64,000 nucleotides of DNA from JACKCP01 sp034007295 (GTDB lineage: Bacteria; Desulfobacterota; Desulfobacteria; Desulfobacterales; JACKCP01), in the NCBI GenBank assembly GCA_034007295.1, contig JAVERC010000007.1, positions 42,797 through 106,796 of the forward strand, given 5' to 3'. The position numbers and the translations under genes were made by a program. The notes below the pieces were generated by a model. The model saw only the letters and a list, made by a program, of their open reading frames with translations, was not told the origin of the DNA and made no database searches. Below are positions 52,211-60,958 of this stretch, in pieces. Each line of letters starts with the position of its first letter. Position 1 is the first letter of the stretch.

Positions 52211-53170
52211 ATGAACAAAAAATTTATTATACTTTTAGCTGTTTTTGGAATTCTTCTTTTGGCAGTGTTCCTTAAATCAATGGATTCAACAAAAAATAAA
52301 AATGGGGATTCAATCTTTGTTTCCCATAAAATCCTGTCAGATACAAAGGAAATAGAAATTATTTCAAAGGATAAAAAAGTAGTTCTTGCACTTGAAAAAA
52401 ACAAATGGATTGTAAAAAACAAGTTCAATTTTAATGCTGATTTTGAAAAGATTTCTTCGTTAATAAATAACCTTGAATCTCAGGATATTATCCATACATA
52501 TGACAAAAGCAGAAATCTTCTAAATGATTTTCATCTTATAATGCCTGATGAAAATTCAGTTGAAAATACTGCATCAGCAATAAATTTAAAGGATGAAAAC
52601 AAAAACATAATTTTTAAAATTTTATTTGGAAAACAGCGGGAAAAAGGCGGAACCTATTTCTTTATTCCTGAAACAGATAAAATCTATCTTTCAAAAAAAA
52701 GTGTTTACATAGACAGTGAAGCAAAAAACTGGGTTATAAATAAACTTATTAAAATTAATGATGAAAAAATAGCAGTTGCGGCTGTTTATGGTGCTGATTC
52801 AAAAAAAATTCTTGAACTTAAAAATTCTCAGGTTATTTTCCCTGAAAATATAAAAAATCCAGACTCACAAAAAATTGAAGGTTTTTTAAACTTTCCTGAA
52901 AATCTTGATTTTTATGATATTGAGAAAGAAAAAAATGGGGATAAAGTAGAATTTAAGATAGAATATCTTCTTGAAAACAATGAAAAAATCAATATTTTTG
53001 TTTATGACAGGCAAAAAAGACTTATTTCAATTGAAACAGATCCAAAAGAAAAAGACTCAAAAATAAAATATGATAATAATTATAAAAACTTTATTTTTTC
53101 TGTTCCAGAATATTATTTTAAAAACCTTGTATTTTCAGAAAATGAATTAAAGCCTGAAAATAAACAATAA
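52211..53170 (+). CDS. DUF4340-domain protein of the Gld-type ABC system
   Basis: A 319-residue protein with one N-terminal membrane anchor (KKFIILLAVFGILLLAVFL) and a beta-rich periplasmic part carrying DUF4340-like features (VVLALEKNKWIVKNKFNFNAD; GGTYFFIPETDKIYLSKKSV). DUF4340 genes regularly follow GldG-like genes, as here (15 bases). It closes the four-gene unit and is followed by a terminator. Biochemical role unknown; a structural partner of the GldG-like protein is the usual assumption. Confidence 0.85.
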   Translation: MNKKFIILLAVFGILLLAVFLKSMDSTKNKNGDSIFVSHKILSDTKEIEIISKDKKVVLALEKNKWIVKNKFNFNADFEKISSLINNLESQDIIHTYDKSRNLLNDFHLIMPDENSVENTASAINLKDENKNIIFKILFGKQREKGGTYFFIPETDKIYLSKKSVYIDSEAKNWVINKLIKINDEKIAVAAVYGADSKKILELKNSQVIFPENIKNPDSQKIEGFLNFPENLDFYDIEKEKNGDKVEFKIEYLLENNEKINIFVYDRQKRLISIETDPKEKDSKIKYDNNYKNFIFSVPEYYFKNLVFSENELKPENKQ

Positions 53171-53201
53171 TTCAGGTTTTAATTTTTAAAGCAAAAAAAT
53201 A

Positions 53202-53237
53202 AAAGGTTCCATTAACAAACAGGAACCTTTTTATTTT
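53202..53237. terminator. Bidirectional intrinsic terminator between convergent genes
   Basis: AAAGGTTCC and GGAACCTTT form a 9-bp stem with T-rich flank on the plus strand (TTATTTTT) and TTTTATTTTTTTG on the minus strand. It serves the DUF4340 gene and probably the convergent gene at 53267. Confidence 0.85.
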
Positions 53238-53266
53238 TGAAGGAAACAATTTTTTCTGCCTAAAAA

Positions 53267-54319
53267 TCAATAAACCTCTTTTCTGCATAAAACTAAAAAA
53301 CCGTTTTCTTTTTTTGAATATACTATTCCGGTTTTACAGTCAGCACAAAGTTCCTTTAATTTTTCAATACCTGAAACAGTTACCATGCTTTTACTTTGAA
53401 TATACTCACTTATAAGGACTGTATCTTCAAAACTTATTCCATAGTCATTTGCAAAAGGCATAAGAGCATCTTTTAATGCCGGAGTATTTTCCATTGTCTG
53501 ATCTATTTTTTCCTGTGTTTCCTTAAAAAGTTCCATTACAGGTGCATTGGATAAAATTTCTTCAAAGCTCATATTTTCATTTAAAGTTTTTGGTGGGGTT
53601 TTTATAAATATTTTTTTTACGAGCCTGAATAAAATAAAAACAAAAAATAAAAAAAGCAGAGCTAAACCCAGATAATAATAAAGCTGTTTCTTTTTTTCTG
53701 CGTTTAAAATTTCTAAAGCCTTTTTATTTTCAAGCTCTTTTTCTTTTTTTATTTCCTCTTTAATTTCAAGAACAAAACTATGATTTGGAAAAAATTCATT
53801 AAATGAATTTAAAGGATCAATCCATTTAAAAAATTTTATATTATCTTTAAATGAGTCTAAATTTTGAGATTTATTAAAAAGAGTATACATTGCCTGTTGT
53901 TTTGCATAATTTTTATTTTCATCATCATTTTCAATGTCAAAAAAATGATAAATTTCATCAAGGGTTTTCATATCTTCGCTTATATTAAGCAATGCAAAAT
54001 TTTGAACCTTTTTGGGGAAGGAATCGTTTTGTGAAACTTTTTTTACAAATTCCTTTGAAGAAAAAATTAAGGTCTTTTTCCAGAATTTATATTTTATTAT
54101 TTTCTCAAAATTATTTTCTGTAAATTCTTTAAAATCAGGATATTTTAGAAGATTATTTTCAATTTTATCAATCATTTCAATTTTGTTTGACTCACTTTTT
54201 TCTTTTTCAAGTTTTGAAAAATTAAATTGAAACGTATTTTCATTATTTACAAAATCCTGAGCAAAGGAAAATCCTGCAAAAAAAAGACAAAACCAGATTA
54301 AAAACAAATTTTTTACCAT
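53267..54319 (-). CDS. Exported/membrane protein of unknown function
   Basis: I do not recognise this 350-residue protein. It has a signal peptide (LFLIWFCLFFAGFSFAQ), a helical, Lys/Glu/Asn-rich periplasmic region (~25-210), one membrane segment (~213-235, YYYLGLALLFLFFVFILF), then a cytoplasmic part of ~115 residues. The last 40 residues resemble a small beta domain with two cysteines (LCADCKTGIVYSKKENGF and LVLCRKEV). The ATG at 54319 is preferred because AAGGA lies nine bases upstream; the ATG nine bases earlier overlaps it. It is transcribed alone, convergent with the ABC set. Confidence 0.6.
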   Translation of the reverse strand: MVKNLFLIWFCLFFAGFSFAQDFVNNENTFQFNFSKLEKEKSESNKIEMIDKIENNLLKYPDFKEFTENNFEKIIKYKFWKKTLIFSSKEFVKKVSQNDSFPKKVQNFALLNISEDMKTLDEIYHFFDIENDDENKNYAKQQAMYTLFNKSQNLDSFKDNIKFFKWIDPLNSFNEFFPNHSFVLEIKEEIKKEKELENKKALEILNAEKKKQLYYYLGLALLFLFFVFILFRLVKKIFIKTPPKTLNENMSFEEILSNAPVMELFKETQEKIDQTMENTPALKDALMPFANDYGISFEDTVLISEYIQSKSMVTVSGIEKLKELCADCKTGIVYSKKENGFLVLCRKEVY

Positions 54320-54470
54320 TGTAGCCATTCCTTTAAATTGCTTCTTAAAAAATTTAAACTGAAATTAAGGCCTATTTATAAACCAGTAAGTAAATGAAAA
54401 CCAGAATTATTTAAAATTTAAAATATGTGGCAAAGGACAAGCCTTTGATATTTTAAAAAACTATTTTGAC

Positions 54471-54499
54471 TTGACACAGCAACTATCCGGCGATATTTT
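54471..54499 (+). promoter_or_regulatory. Promoter of the marR-type gene
   Basis: TTGACA (54471-54476), 17-base spacer, TATTTT (54494-54499); the start would be near 54506, about 20 bases before the ATG. Confidence 0.65.
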
Positions 54500-54526
54500 C
54501 ATTTTCATCAAAAAAAGGATTAAAAA

Positions 54527-54946
54527 ATGAAATATACAGACTGCATTGCATTTTTACTGGCAAAGGCAAACCAAAAATCGCAGAGTTTTTTAAAAAAAAA
54601 GCTCCAGCCATATGGACTTACGGCTGTTCAGCATCTTATTCTTGAGGTTGTAGTTGACCACGAAGGCCTTACCCCCGGAGAAATCAGCAAAAAGCTTGTT
54701 TCAGACAATGCAACTGTTTCAGGTGTTCTTGAAAGAATGGAAGAACACGGATGGATTACAAGAAAAAATGACCCAAATGACAAACGTGTTTCAAGAATAT
54801 TTGCAGGCAAAAAAGTTGAAGAACTTAAAGAAGAAATTCTTCTTGAAAGAGAAAAAGCAAATGAAGAATTATTGAAACATTATTCAGATGAAGAAAAAAT
54901 TGTTTTAAAAAACATGCTTAACAAATTTTTAAACACAGCAGATTAA
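54527..54946 (+). CDS. MarR-family transcriptional regulator
   Basis: A 139-residue winged-helix dimer-forming regulator. N-terminal dimerisation helix, LTAVQHLILEVVVDHEGLTPGEISKKL, the recognition helix region DNATVSGVLERMEEHGWI, and the wing TRKNDPNDKRVSRIF match the family closely. Its target is not obvious: the neighbours are an unknown membrane protein (divergent side) and a histidine kinase (convergent side), and no inverted repeat was recognised at its own promoter. Its stop lies three bases from the stop of the convergent kinase gene. Confidence 0.93.
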   Translation: MKYTDCIAFLLAKANQKSQSFLKKKLQPYGLTAVQHLILEVVVDHEGLTPGEISKKLVSDNATVSGVLERMEEHGWITRKNDPNDKRVSRIFAGKKVEELKEEILLEREKANEELLKHYSDEEKIVLKNMLNKFLNTAD

Positions 54947-54949
54947 TTT

Positions 54950-57265
54950 TTAATCATTTTTAATCAGCCTGCTCAAAATGCCGGCAAGTTCAGAAATATA
55001 AAAAGGCTTTCTTATAAAATCGTTAACTTTACCCTCTTTTAATTCAATAAAATCTTCTTCCTCTGAAAATCCTGAACATAAAACAATTTTTGCAAAGGGA
55101 TTAAAAAGCCTTATTGCATAAAAACATTCTTTTCCATTCATTTCAGGCATTATCATATCAAGAATTACAACATCAATTAACTCGTGTTTTTCTTTATATA
55201 TTTCATATCCGGCTTTACCGTTTTCAGCCTCTAAAACATTGTAGCCTATTTCAGAAAGCATGGCACTTACAGTTGTCCTGACAATTTCTTCATCATCTAC
55301 AATAAGAATAGTTCCGCTTCCATTGAGATTTGAAATCTGTTCAATTTTATTTTCATCAAAAAATTCCAAGGATTCGATAAGTGGAAGATAAATATGAAAT
55401 ACAGTTCCTCTATTTTCTTCACTGTAAAAATTTATCAGTCCATTGTGTTCGCTTATTATTCCGTATGCTGAGGCAAGGCCTAAACCTGATCCCTGTTTTT
55501 CATTTTTTGTGGTAAAAAAAGGTTCAAACACTTTAGACTGATATTTGACTGGAATGCCTTCGCCTTCATCTGAAACACTTACAAGAACATAATTTCCTTC
55601 ATTCAAATTATTTCCAACCATTTTCAGATAATTAGAATCCAAATACATAACACTTGTTTCAAAACAAAGCCTGCCTCCGTTTTTCATAGCAAAACCTGAA
55701 TTAATACCTAAATTCATAAACACATTTTGAAGCTGGGAAAGGTTTCCGTTTACAAAAATATCTTTTTTGTTTTTTTCAAAAATTATGCTTATTTTTTTAT
55801 CCAAAGTATATTTTAAAATATCTATGGTATTTTCAATTGCTTCATTAATATTTACAGGTAAAAAAACAAGCTCTGTTTTTCTTGCAAAAGATAAAAGTTT
55901 TTCATTAAGTTCAGCAGTTCTTTTTGCTGATTTTTTTATAATTTCAATGTATTTTGAAGCTTCTTTTGGATTTGATGTTTTTTCCAAAAGTTCTATGCCT
56001 CCAAAAATTCCTGAAAGCATATTGTTGTAATCATGTGCAATGCCTCCGGTCAGCTGGCCTATGGCCTCCATTTTTTCTGAATGTCTCAGCCTTTCCTTTA
56101 GTAAATATTGTTCTGTAACATCCCTGATATAAGTCTGAAGAGTGTTTTCATTAACCTGGCTTGTATTCATTTCTATAAAAATAAAAGAGCCGTCTTTTTT
56201 TTGAAGATCACGCTGAGCCAAAACAGTTTTTCCGCTCAAAACTGAATTATAATCTAATGGAGATTTTTCAATAACTTCTTTTGGAAATAAAAAACTGATA
56301 TTTTTACCGATAATTTCTTCCCTTGAATATCCGCTCATTTTACAAATGCTTGAATTTGCATCAATGATTATACCGTTTCTATTGCCTATTAAAATGCCGT
56401 CTGCAGCATGCTCAAAAAGGCAGAGATATTTTTCTAAATTTTCTTTTATTTTTTTTTCAGCCTCAATCCTGTTTGATATATCCTCAATTATTCCAACTCC
56501 CCCAAGAAGCTCCCTTTGATTTGTAAAAACAGGTGCAAAAACTATTCTTACCGGAAAAACTTTACCAGAAGTCTGTGCTTTGTATACAATTTCAAGTCTT
56601 GAAATAAGATTTTTATCAAGGGAATCTTTTACAGCCTTTTTTATTCTTTCATCTTTTAAGGAAAACATATCAAGACCTGTAAGAACTTCTTTGGAGCTTC
56701 CAATAATTTGAGCAAAATTATCATTAATTTTTGTTATGATTCCATCATTATTATAATGAAGAATTCCAAGGGGAGAATTTTCAAAAATCTGCCTGTATGT
56801 ATTTTCACTCTGCTTTAACTTTTCAAGAGCAGCAATTCTTTTTGATATATCGCTTCCTGCTGAATAAATAAAATCATTATAAATTCTTGATTTCCATTCA
56901 ATATATTTATAATTCCCGTCTTTTGTAATACATCTGTTTACAAAATTAAGTATCTGCCCCTCTTTTTTAAGAATTTCAATTCCTTCAAGGATTTTAATTT
57001 TATCTTCTTCATGGACAAAGTTCAAAAAATTGGAATTAACAAAATCCTTTTCATTGAATTTAAGTGTATTTTCAAATGCTTTATTGACTTTGAGTATTTT
57101 TCCGCCAAGGTCTGCAATGCAGAGCAGATCAAGAGAAACATCAAAAAAAGGCGACATTTGATAATCGGGAATATAATTTTTGAGGATTAAATTTTTTATT
57201 TTGTTTATAATTGATTTCAATATTTTTTCATTATTTGAATTTAAAAAATTGTGGTTTTCTGCCAA
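54950..57265 (-). CDS. Soluble hybrid histidine kinase, PAS-PAS-PAS-HisKA-HATPase-REC
   Basis: A 771-residue cytoplasmic sensor kinase. Three PAS domains (~40-140 with LLCIADLGGKILKVN; ~155-265 with GILHYNNDGIITKIN; ~280-390 with GILIGNRNGIIIDANSSI) are followed by HisKA with the phospho-accepting histidine near residue 410 (GGIAHDYNNMLSG), an ATPase domain (GEGIPVKYQSKVFEPFFTT, GSGLGLASAYG) and a C-terminal receiver (LIVDDEEIVRT; phospho-Asp in VILDMIMPEMNG near 701). There is no DNA-binding output and no membrane segment, so a separate regulator must carry the signal. It sits 64 bases downstream of the B12 operon with no clear terminator between, so read-through under B12 limitation is possible. 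Confidence 0.92.
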   Translation of the reverse strand: MAENHNFLNSNNEKILKSIINKIKNLILKNYIPDYQMSPFFDVSLDLLCIADLGGKILKVNKAFENTLKFNEKDFVNSNFLNFVHEEDKIKILEGIEILKKEGQILNFVNRCITKDGNYKYIEWKSRIYNDFIYSAGSDISKRIAALEKLKQSENTYRQIFENSPLGILHYNNDGIITKINDNFAQIIGSSKEVLTGLDMFSLKDERIKKAVKDSLDKNLISRLEIVYKAQTSGKVFPVRIVFAPVFTNQRELLGGVGIIEDISNRIEAEKKIKENLEKYLCLFEHAADGILIGNRNGIIIDANSSICKMSGYSREEIIGKNISFLFPKEVIEKSPLDYNSVLSGKTVLAQRDLQKKDGSFIFIEMNTSQVNENTLQTYIRDVTEQYLLKERLRHSEKMEAIGQLTGGIAHDYNNMLSGIFGGIELLEKTSNPKEASKYIEIIKKSAKRTAELNEKLLSFARKTELVFLPVNINEAIENTIDILKYTLDKKISIIFEKNKKDIFVNGNLSQLQNVFMNLGINSGFAMKNGGRLCFETSVMYLDSNYLKMVGNNLNEGNYVLVSVSDEGEGIPVKYQSKVFEPFFTTKNEKQGSGLGLASAYGIISEHNGLINFYSEENRGTVFHIYLPLIESLEFFDENKIEQISNLNGSGTILIVDDEEIVRTTVSAMLSEIGYNVLEAENGKAGYEIYKEKHELIDVVILDMIMPEMNGKECFYAIRLFNPFAKIVLCSGFSEEEDFIELKEGKVNDFIRKPFYISELAGILSRLIKND

Positions 57266-57329
57266 TTTTTACTTTTTTTTAAAAAAGCATCTAATAGTAT
57301 CAATTTTTTACAATTTTTAAAATTCCAAT

Positions 57330-58145
57330 TTAATCTTTTAAAAAAATTTTTATAAAGCATCCATCTTCGTTTCCAAATCCTTCTTTAGAATACTCAACGT
57401 CCTCTTCTTCTATTAAATCTTCTTTATCAGAATCTAATAAAAGCCCGTCAAGAGAGCATGCTCCGTCAAGATCAAAACCACCGCTTCCAAAGGTAGGATA
57501 TGGATCAAATACCTGATTTCCCCTTGAATCAATTTCTTCTCCGCTTCCTATTACATCTTTAATCTTTATAAAATTAATTTCGTTTAAATCAACTTTTCCA
57601 GAAATTACCATTTGGTTTTCTTTTAACTCATCAAGGTCAAAGCAGGTTCCATAACCCCGTCTGTATTTTCCTGCAAAATTTTTTATATCTTCAGGCTCAA
57701 TTGTTCCATAAGTTGAAACAGGTTTTAAAGTGTTTGAAAAAGTATCAAATCCAATAAAATCAATTCCATTTGTTGATACAAAAACCCTGGCAAGCTCAAG
57801 AAATTTGTCTGAAAAAGAGTTTTCAAATACAGCAAAATCAAAGCCATTTCTATTTTTAATCGGGAAAGAAAAACCAAGTGTTATCTCACCTTTGTCACCA
57901 AGGCATACAATATCTGATACTTCACCTGAAGCTTTTCCAAGTGCATTCAAGGGATTTTTCCAGATTTCATCTACATTTTTGCCAGGTAAATAATCATAAA
58001 ATGAATCTGCCCAGTTTAAAATTTTTGGATTATCATTTTTTACAGCAAGAGAACCTTTTTGTTCAGCAGCAGGATCAAATTCACCTGCAAATCCAAATTT
58101 AAAAAATAAACAAAATAAAATAATTAAAATCATTAATCTTTTCAT
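57330..58145 (-). CDS. Secreted protein at the end of the B12 uptake operon, unknown family
   Basis: A 271-residue exported protein with a clear signal peptide (RLMILIILFCLFFKFGFAG). The mature part is beta-rich with repeated Phe/Asp/Gly patterns (ITLGFSFPIKNRNGFDFAVF, ARVFVSTNGIDFIGFDT, GSGGFDLDGACSLDG), looking like a jelly-roll/sandwich surface or periplasmic protein. Proteins with the DFxVFENxF-type motif occur as unnamed cell-surface proteins, and I believe also near B12 receptors, but that is from memory. The ATG overlaps the btuB stop by one base (TGATG) with GGAG in front, so it is translationally coupled to btuB; a cobalamin-related function is inferred from that. Confidence 0.65.
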   Translation of the reverse strand: MKRLMILIILFCLFFKFGFAGEFDPAAEQKGSLAVKNDNPKILNWADSFYDYLPGKNVDEIWKNPLNALGKASGEVSDIVCLGDKGEITLGFSFPIKNRNGFDFAVFENSFSDKFLELARVFVSTNGIDFIGFDTFSNTLKPVSTYGTIEPEDIKNFAGKYRRGYGTCFDLDELKENQMVISGKVDLNEINFIKIKDVIGSGEEIDSRGNQVFDPYPTFGSGGFDLDGACSLDGLLLDSDKEDLIEEEDVEYSKEGFGNEDGCFIKIFLKD

Positions 58146-60088
58146 CAAAACTCCGCCTTGATTCCTGCATAAAAATTTCTTTCAGGCATTGGATATGAGG
58201 TATTTTCATATGCTGAAGTAATATATTTTTCATTAAAAACATTTTTTGACTTAATAAAAAATGAAAATTTATTAATTTTATATCTTAGTGCAAAATCAAC
58301 TGTATCATAGGATGGAATTCTTGAAAGTTTTCCAAAAATATCCGAGCCTTGTTTTTTTGAGGAAAAATATGAATAATCAACCGAAAAAATTAAATTTTTA
58401 AAAGCTTCATATTCAAGAAATGCAAAATATTTCAAATCTGACACAAGGGGAATTTCTTCTCCCAAATCTTCAAACTCTGCCTTGATAAAGCTGAAACCTG
58501 TTGATGCAAAAAGATTTTTTAAAATATTTAATTTTAAATTAAATTCAATTCCTTTTCTTATTGTGGAATTTTCATAGTTTTTATTGAATTTTCCGCCTTC
58601 ATCATCTTCTCCATAATAAATTTCATCTTTAGTCTTTAAATAAAAAGCAGATGTTTCTGCCTTTAAAAATGAATTTGAAAAAAACCTTAGACCAATTTCA
58701 TAATTTAATGACTGCTGGGGACTTAAACTGCCTGAAGAAAATCCAAGCTCATCAACATTTGGATTCCTGCAGGATTTTGAAAAAAGGCTGAAAAACTCCA
58801 TTGGAAAATCAAATGGAATATATGTAATCCCAAGTTCAACGGCATTGTTATTATAATTTTTTTTTAAAACATCCCCTTTTATTCCTCTTCCCTTTATAAG
58901 TTCATCTTCACGAAATTTTGAATTGGAATTCAAATATCTGAATCCAAAATTAAACCTGAATTTTTCCTTTTTTAAAAAGCCTGAAAAATAAAGGTCTTTT
59001 GAATTAAGCTGACCGTTTTTTCTTAAGCTTTCTGTTTTGGAAGTTCTTACATAATTATCAAAAAAAAAGTCAAACCCTGATACAAAGGAAAAATCATCTT
59101 TTGTAAAATCATGGGAAATTCTTAAATCCTTTGAAACAGTTGAAATTGAATTGAGCTGATCTTCTTTTGAAATCAGTGAAGAATACCCCATGAGATAATC
59201 ATTGTCTTTATAGGAATACCCCCTTGAGACATTGATATTTCCATACTTTAAAAAATCTTTTCTAAATTTAAGATTTATTTTTTTTCTATGGGTAGAGCCA
59301 TTATCCAAAGGAAAATCAGTTTTTCTTCTTTTATCATCATCAAATGCATCATCTATTGAAACACCGCCTGGAAGACCGTATTCATCCTTTAAAACAAAAC
59401 CGCTTAATCCAAGTTTAAAAGAATTTAAAAAATTATTTTCATATTTAAAATGAGCATTTGCTTTTTCATAAAAACTGTTTTTTCTATAACCTTGTGAATC
59501 ATAAAAAACTGAGCTTAATGAAACAGACTGGATTTTATCTTTATGGGATAGAAATAATGATTTTTCAAATGTTTCATAGGAACCAAAGTTTAAATTCAAT
59601 AAAGCCTTATTTTTCTCTGGTGCAATGGTTTTTATTTTTATTACCCCTGAAACTGCACCGCTGCCGTTTAAGACTCCACCGCTTCCCCTTATTATTTCAA
59701 CTGATTCAATAAGATTGGATGGAATATCATTTAAGTCAGCTGCTGACATGTCTGGTGAATTGACTATTTCATCATCTACAACAATTAATACATTTGAACC
59801 TGAAGCCTCTCCCATTCCCCTTAAATCAATAACAGAAAACTTGTCTGAACCTGTGTCTGATCTTATTGAAACTGAATTTTCGCTTTCAAGAAGATTGAAA
59901 AGGGAAACATATCCCCTTCTTTCAATTTCTTCTCTTGTAATAATAGTATTAAACCCTGATTTTTTTTCCGATTCAAATAAAGCCTTTTCCTCAACAACTA
60001 TTTCATCAAGAAAAAGGCTTGAAGTATTTGCAAAACAAAACAAAGGGAAAAATAAAATTAAACTGAAAACTAAAAGCTTAATTCTCAT
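58145..60088 (-). CDS. btuB: TonB-dependent outer-membrane receptor, BtuB-like
   Basis: A 647-residue outer-membrane transporter for cobalamin. Signal peptide (LLVFSLILFFPLFCFA), a TonB-box-like LDEIVVEEK, the plug domain (~45-150: TIITREEIERRGYVSLFNLL, VIDLRGMGEASGSNVLIVVD, VEIIRGSGGVLNGSGAVSGV), and a 22-strand barrel ending in aromatic F (ERNFYAGIKAEF). The assignment to B12 rather than iron comes from position: all neighbours belong to B12 uptake and the transcript starts with a cobalamin riboswitch. It overlaps the DUF4465 gene by 11 bases and the following gene by one. Confidence 0.9.
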   Translation of the reverse strand: MRIKLLVFSLILFFPLFCFANTSSLFLDEIVVEEKALFESEKKSGFNTIITREEIERRGYVSLFNLLESENSVSIRSDTGSDKFSVIDLRGMGEASGSNVLIVVDDEIVNSPDMSAADLNDIPSNLIESVEIIRGSGGVLNGSGAVSGVIKIKTIAPEKNKALLNLNFGSYETFEKSLFLSHKDKIQSVSLSSVFYDSQGYRKNSFYEKANAHFKYENNFLNSFKLGLSGFVLKDEYGLPGGVSIDDAFDDDKRRKTDFPLDNGSTHRKKINLKFRKDFLKYGNINVSRGYSYKDNDYLMGYSSLISKEDQLNSISTVSKDLRISHDFTKDDFSFVSGFDFFFDNYVRTSKTESLRKNGQLNSKDLYFSGFLKKEKFRFNFGFRYLNSNSKFREDELIKGRGIKGDVLKKNYNNNAVELGITYIPFDFPMEFFSLFSKSCRNPNVDELGFSSGSLSPQQSLNYEIGLRFFSNSFLKAETSAFYLKTKDEIYYGEDDEGGKFNKNYENSTIRKGIEFNLKLNILKNLFASTGFSFIKAEFEDLGEEIPLVSDLKYFAFLEYEAFKNLIFSVDYSYFSSKKQGSDIFGKLSRIPSYDTVDFALRYKINKFSFFIKSKNVFNEKYITSAYENTSYPMPERNFYAGIKAEF

Positions 60089-60935
60089 TTTTCTCTCTTT
60101 TTAAAGATAAACCTGCTAAAAAAACAAAAACCAGGCCGGCAAGAAAAAAAACTTCTTTATCAGCTTTATTAGAAATTCCTGAAATAAAGCATGAAATAAA
60201 ATCATCATCGTCAGAACCTGAAGAAATTTCCCCGTTTAAATTATCCATTGCAAAATACCCGGGAGTATTCATTCCAAAATCACCATTATCAGATGAAGAA
60301 AGCAAAAACTTGAGCTTTTTAACTTTGCCAAGTGATGACAAATCTAACCATTTCCAGTCTTTTACAATGTAATCCTTTGAATTATCGCTGTTTCGAAAGT
60401 CTGCTAAATAAAAGTGAACTTCACCTGTTTTTGAATTAGAACTGTTATAGCCTTCAACAACAAGCTTGAAAAAATCTGGATCAGCTCCTGAATCTCCGCC
60501 AAATCTTTTACAAAAATCATCACCTTCAAACATTGAATAATATGCATAAGTTGTATTGGTTATGTAAAAGCCTGAAATTTCTGACTCTGTATCCATAAGA
60601 ATAAAATCTTCACTTCCAGGATATGCAATGCAGTAAACATCACTTTTATCAAATCCATACTTTGTTATTGCACTGTACTGGTTATCATATCCTTTGGTAA
60701 ATGTGTCTCTGTGGGATGACCAGGCAAACCCTGTCCATGAAAACATACCACCTCCCCAGTCTGTACCTTCATAGGAAAAGGTAAGGTCTGAGACTTTGAA
60801 ATTTTTAATTTCCTTAGACTCAAGATGCGTGTCATCTTCTGCAAAAAAAGACTCAAAAGTACACACATCAAGTGCAAAAACAGGTTTTAGACCAAAAAAA
60901 ATAAGGCCGGTTAAAATTAGTGCAATTTTTTTCAT
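60078..60935 (-). CDS. DUF4465 protein, BtuH-like cobalamin-binding candidate
   Basis: A 285-residue exported protein. After a signal peptide (KKIALILTGLIFFGLKPVFA) the DUF4465 core is clear: GTDWGGGMFSWTGFAWSSHR, GYDNQYSAITKYG, ISGFYITNTTYAYYSMFEGD, EVHFYLADFRNSD, DWKWLDLSSLGKVKKLKF and GMNTPGYFAMDNL. In Bacteroidetes the DUF4465 lipoprotein BtuH binds B12 at the cell surface. Here there is no lipobox; instead the C-terminus has an acidic stretch (SGSDDDDF), a cysteine (ISCFIS), a hydrophobic helix (VFFLAGLVFVFLAGLSL) and a basic end, like a C-terminal sorting anchor. The ATG at 60935 follows GGAG; the earlier ATG at 60947 overlaps that site. It lies between btuC and btuB. Confidence 0.85.
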   Translation of the reverse strand: MKKIALILTGLIFFGLKPVFALDVCTFESFFAEDDTHLESKEIKNFKVSDLTFSYEGTDWGGGMFSWTGFAWSSHRDTFTKGYDNQYSAITKYGFDKSDVYCIAYPGSEDFILMDTESEISGFYITNTTYAYYSMFEGDDFCKRFGGDSGADPDFFKLVVEGYNSSNSKTGEVHFYLADFRNSDNSKDYIVKDWKWLDLSSLGKVKKLKFLLSSSDNGDFGMNTPGYFAMDNLNGEISSGSDDDDFISCFISGISNKADKEVFFLAGLVFVFLAGLSLKREKNEN

Positions 60936-60958
60936 TTTACTCTCCATATAATTTATAA

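Noticed and set aside
59625..60104. 159-codon frame antisense to btuB
   Set aside because: Overlaps the well-supported plug domain of btuB; no independent evidence.
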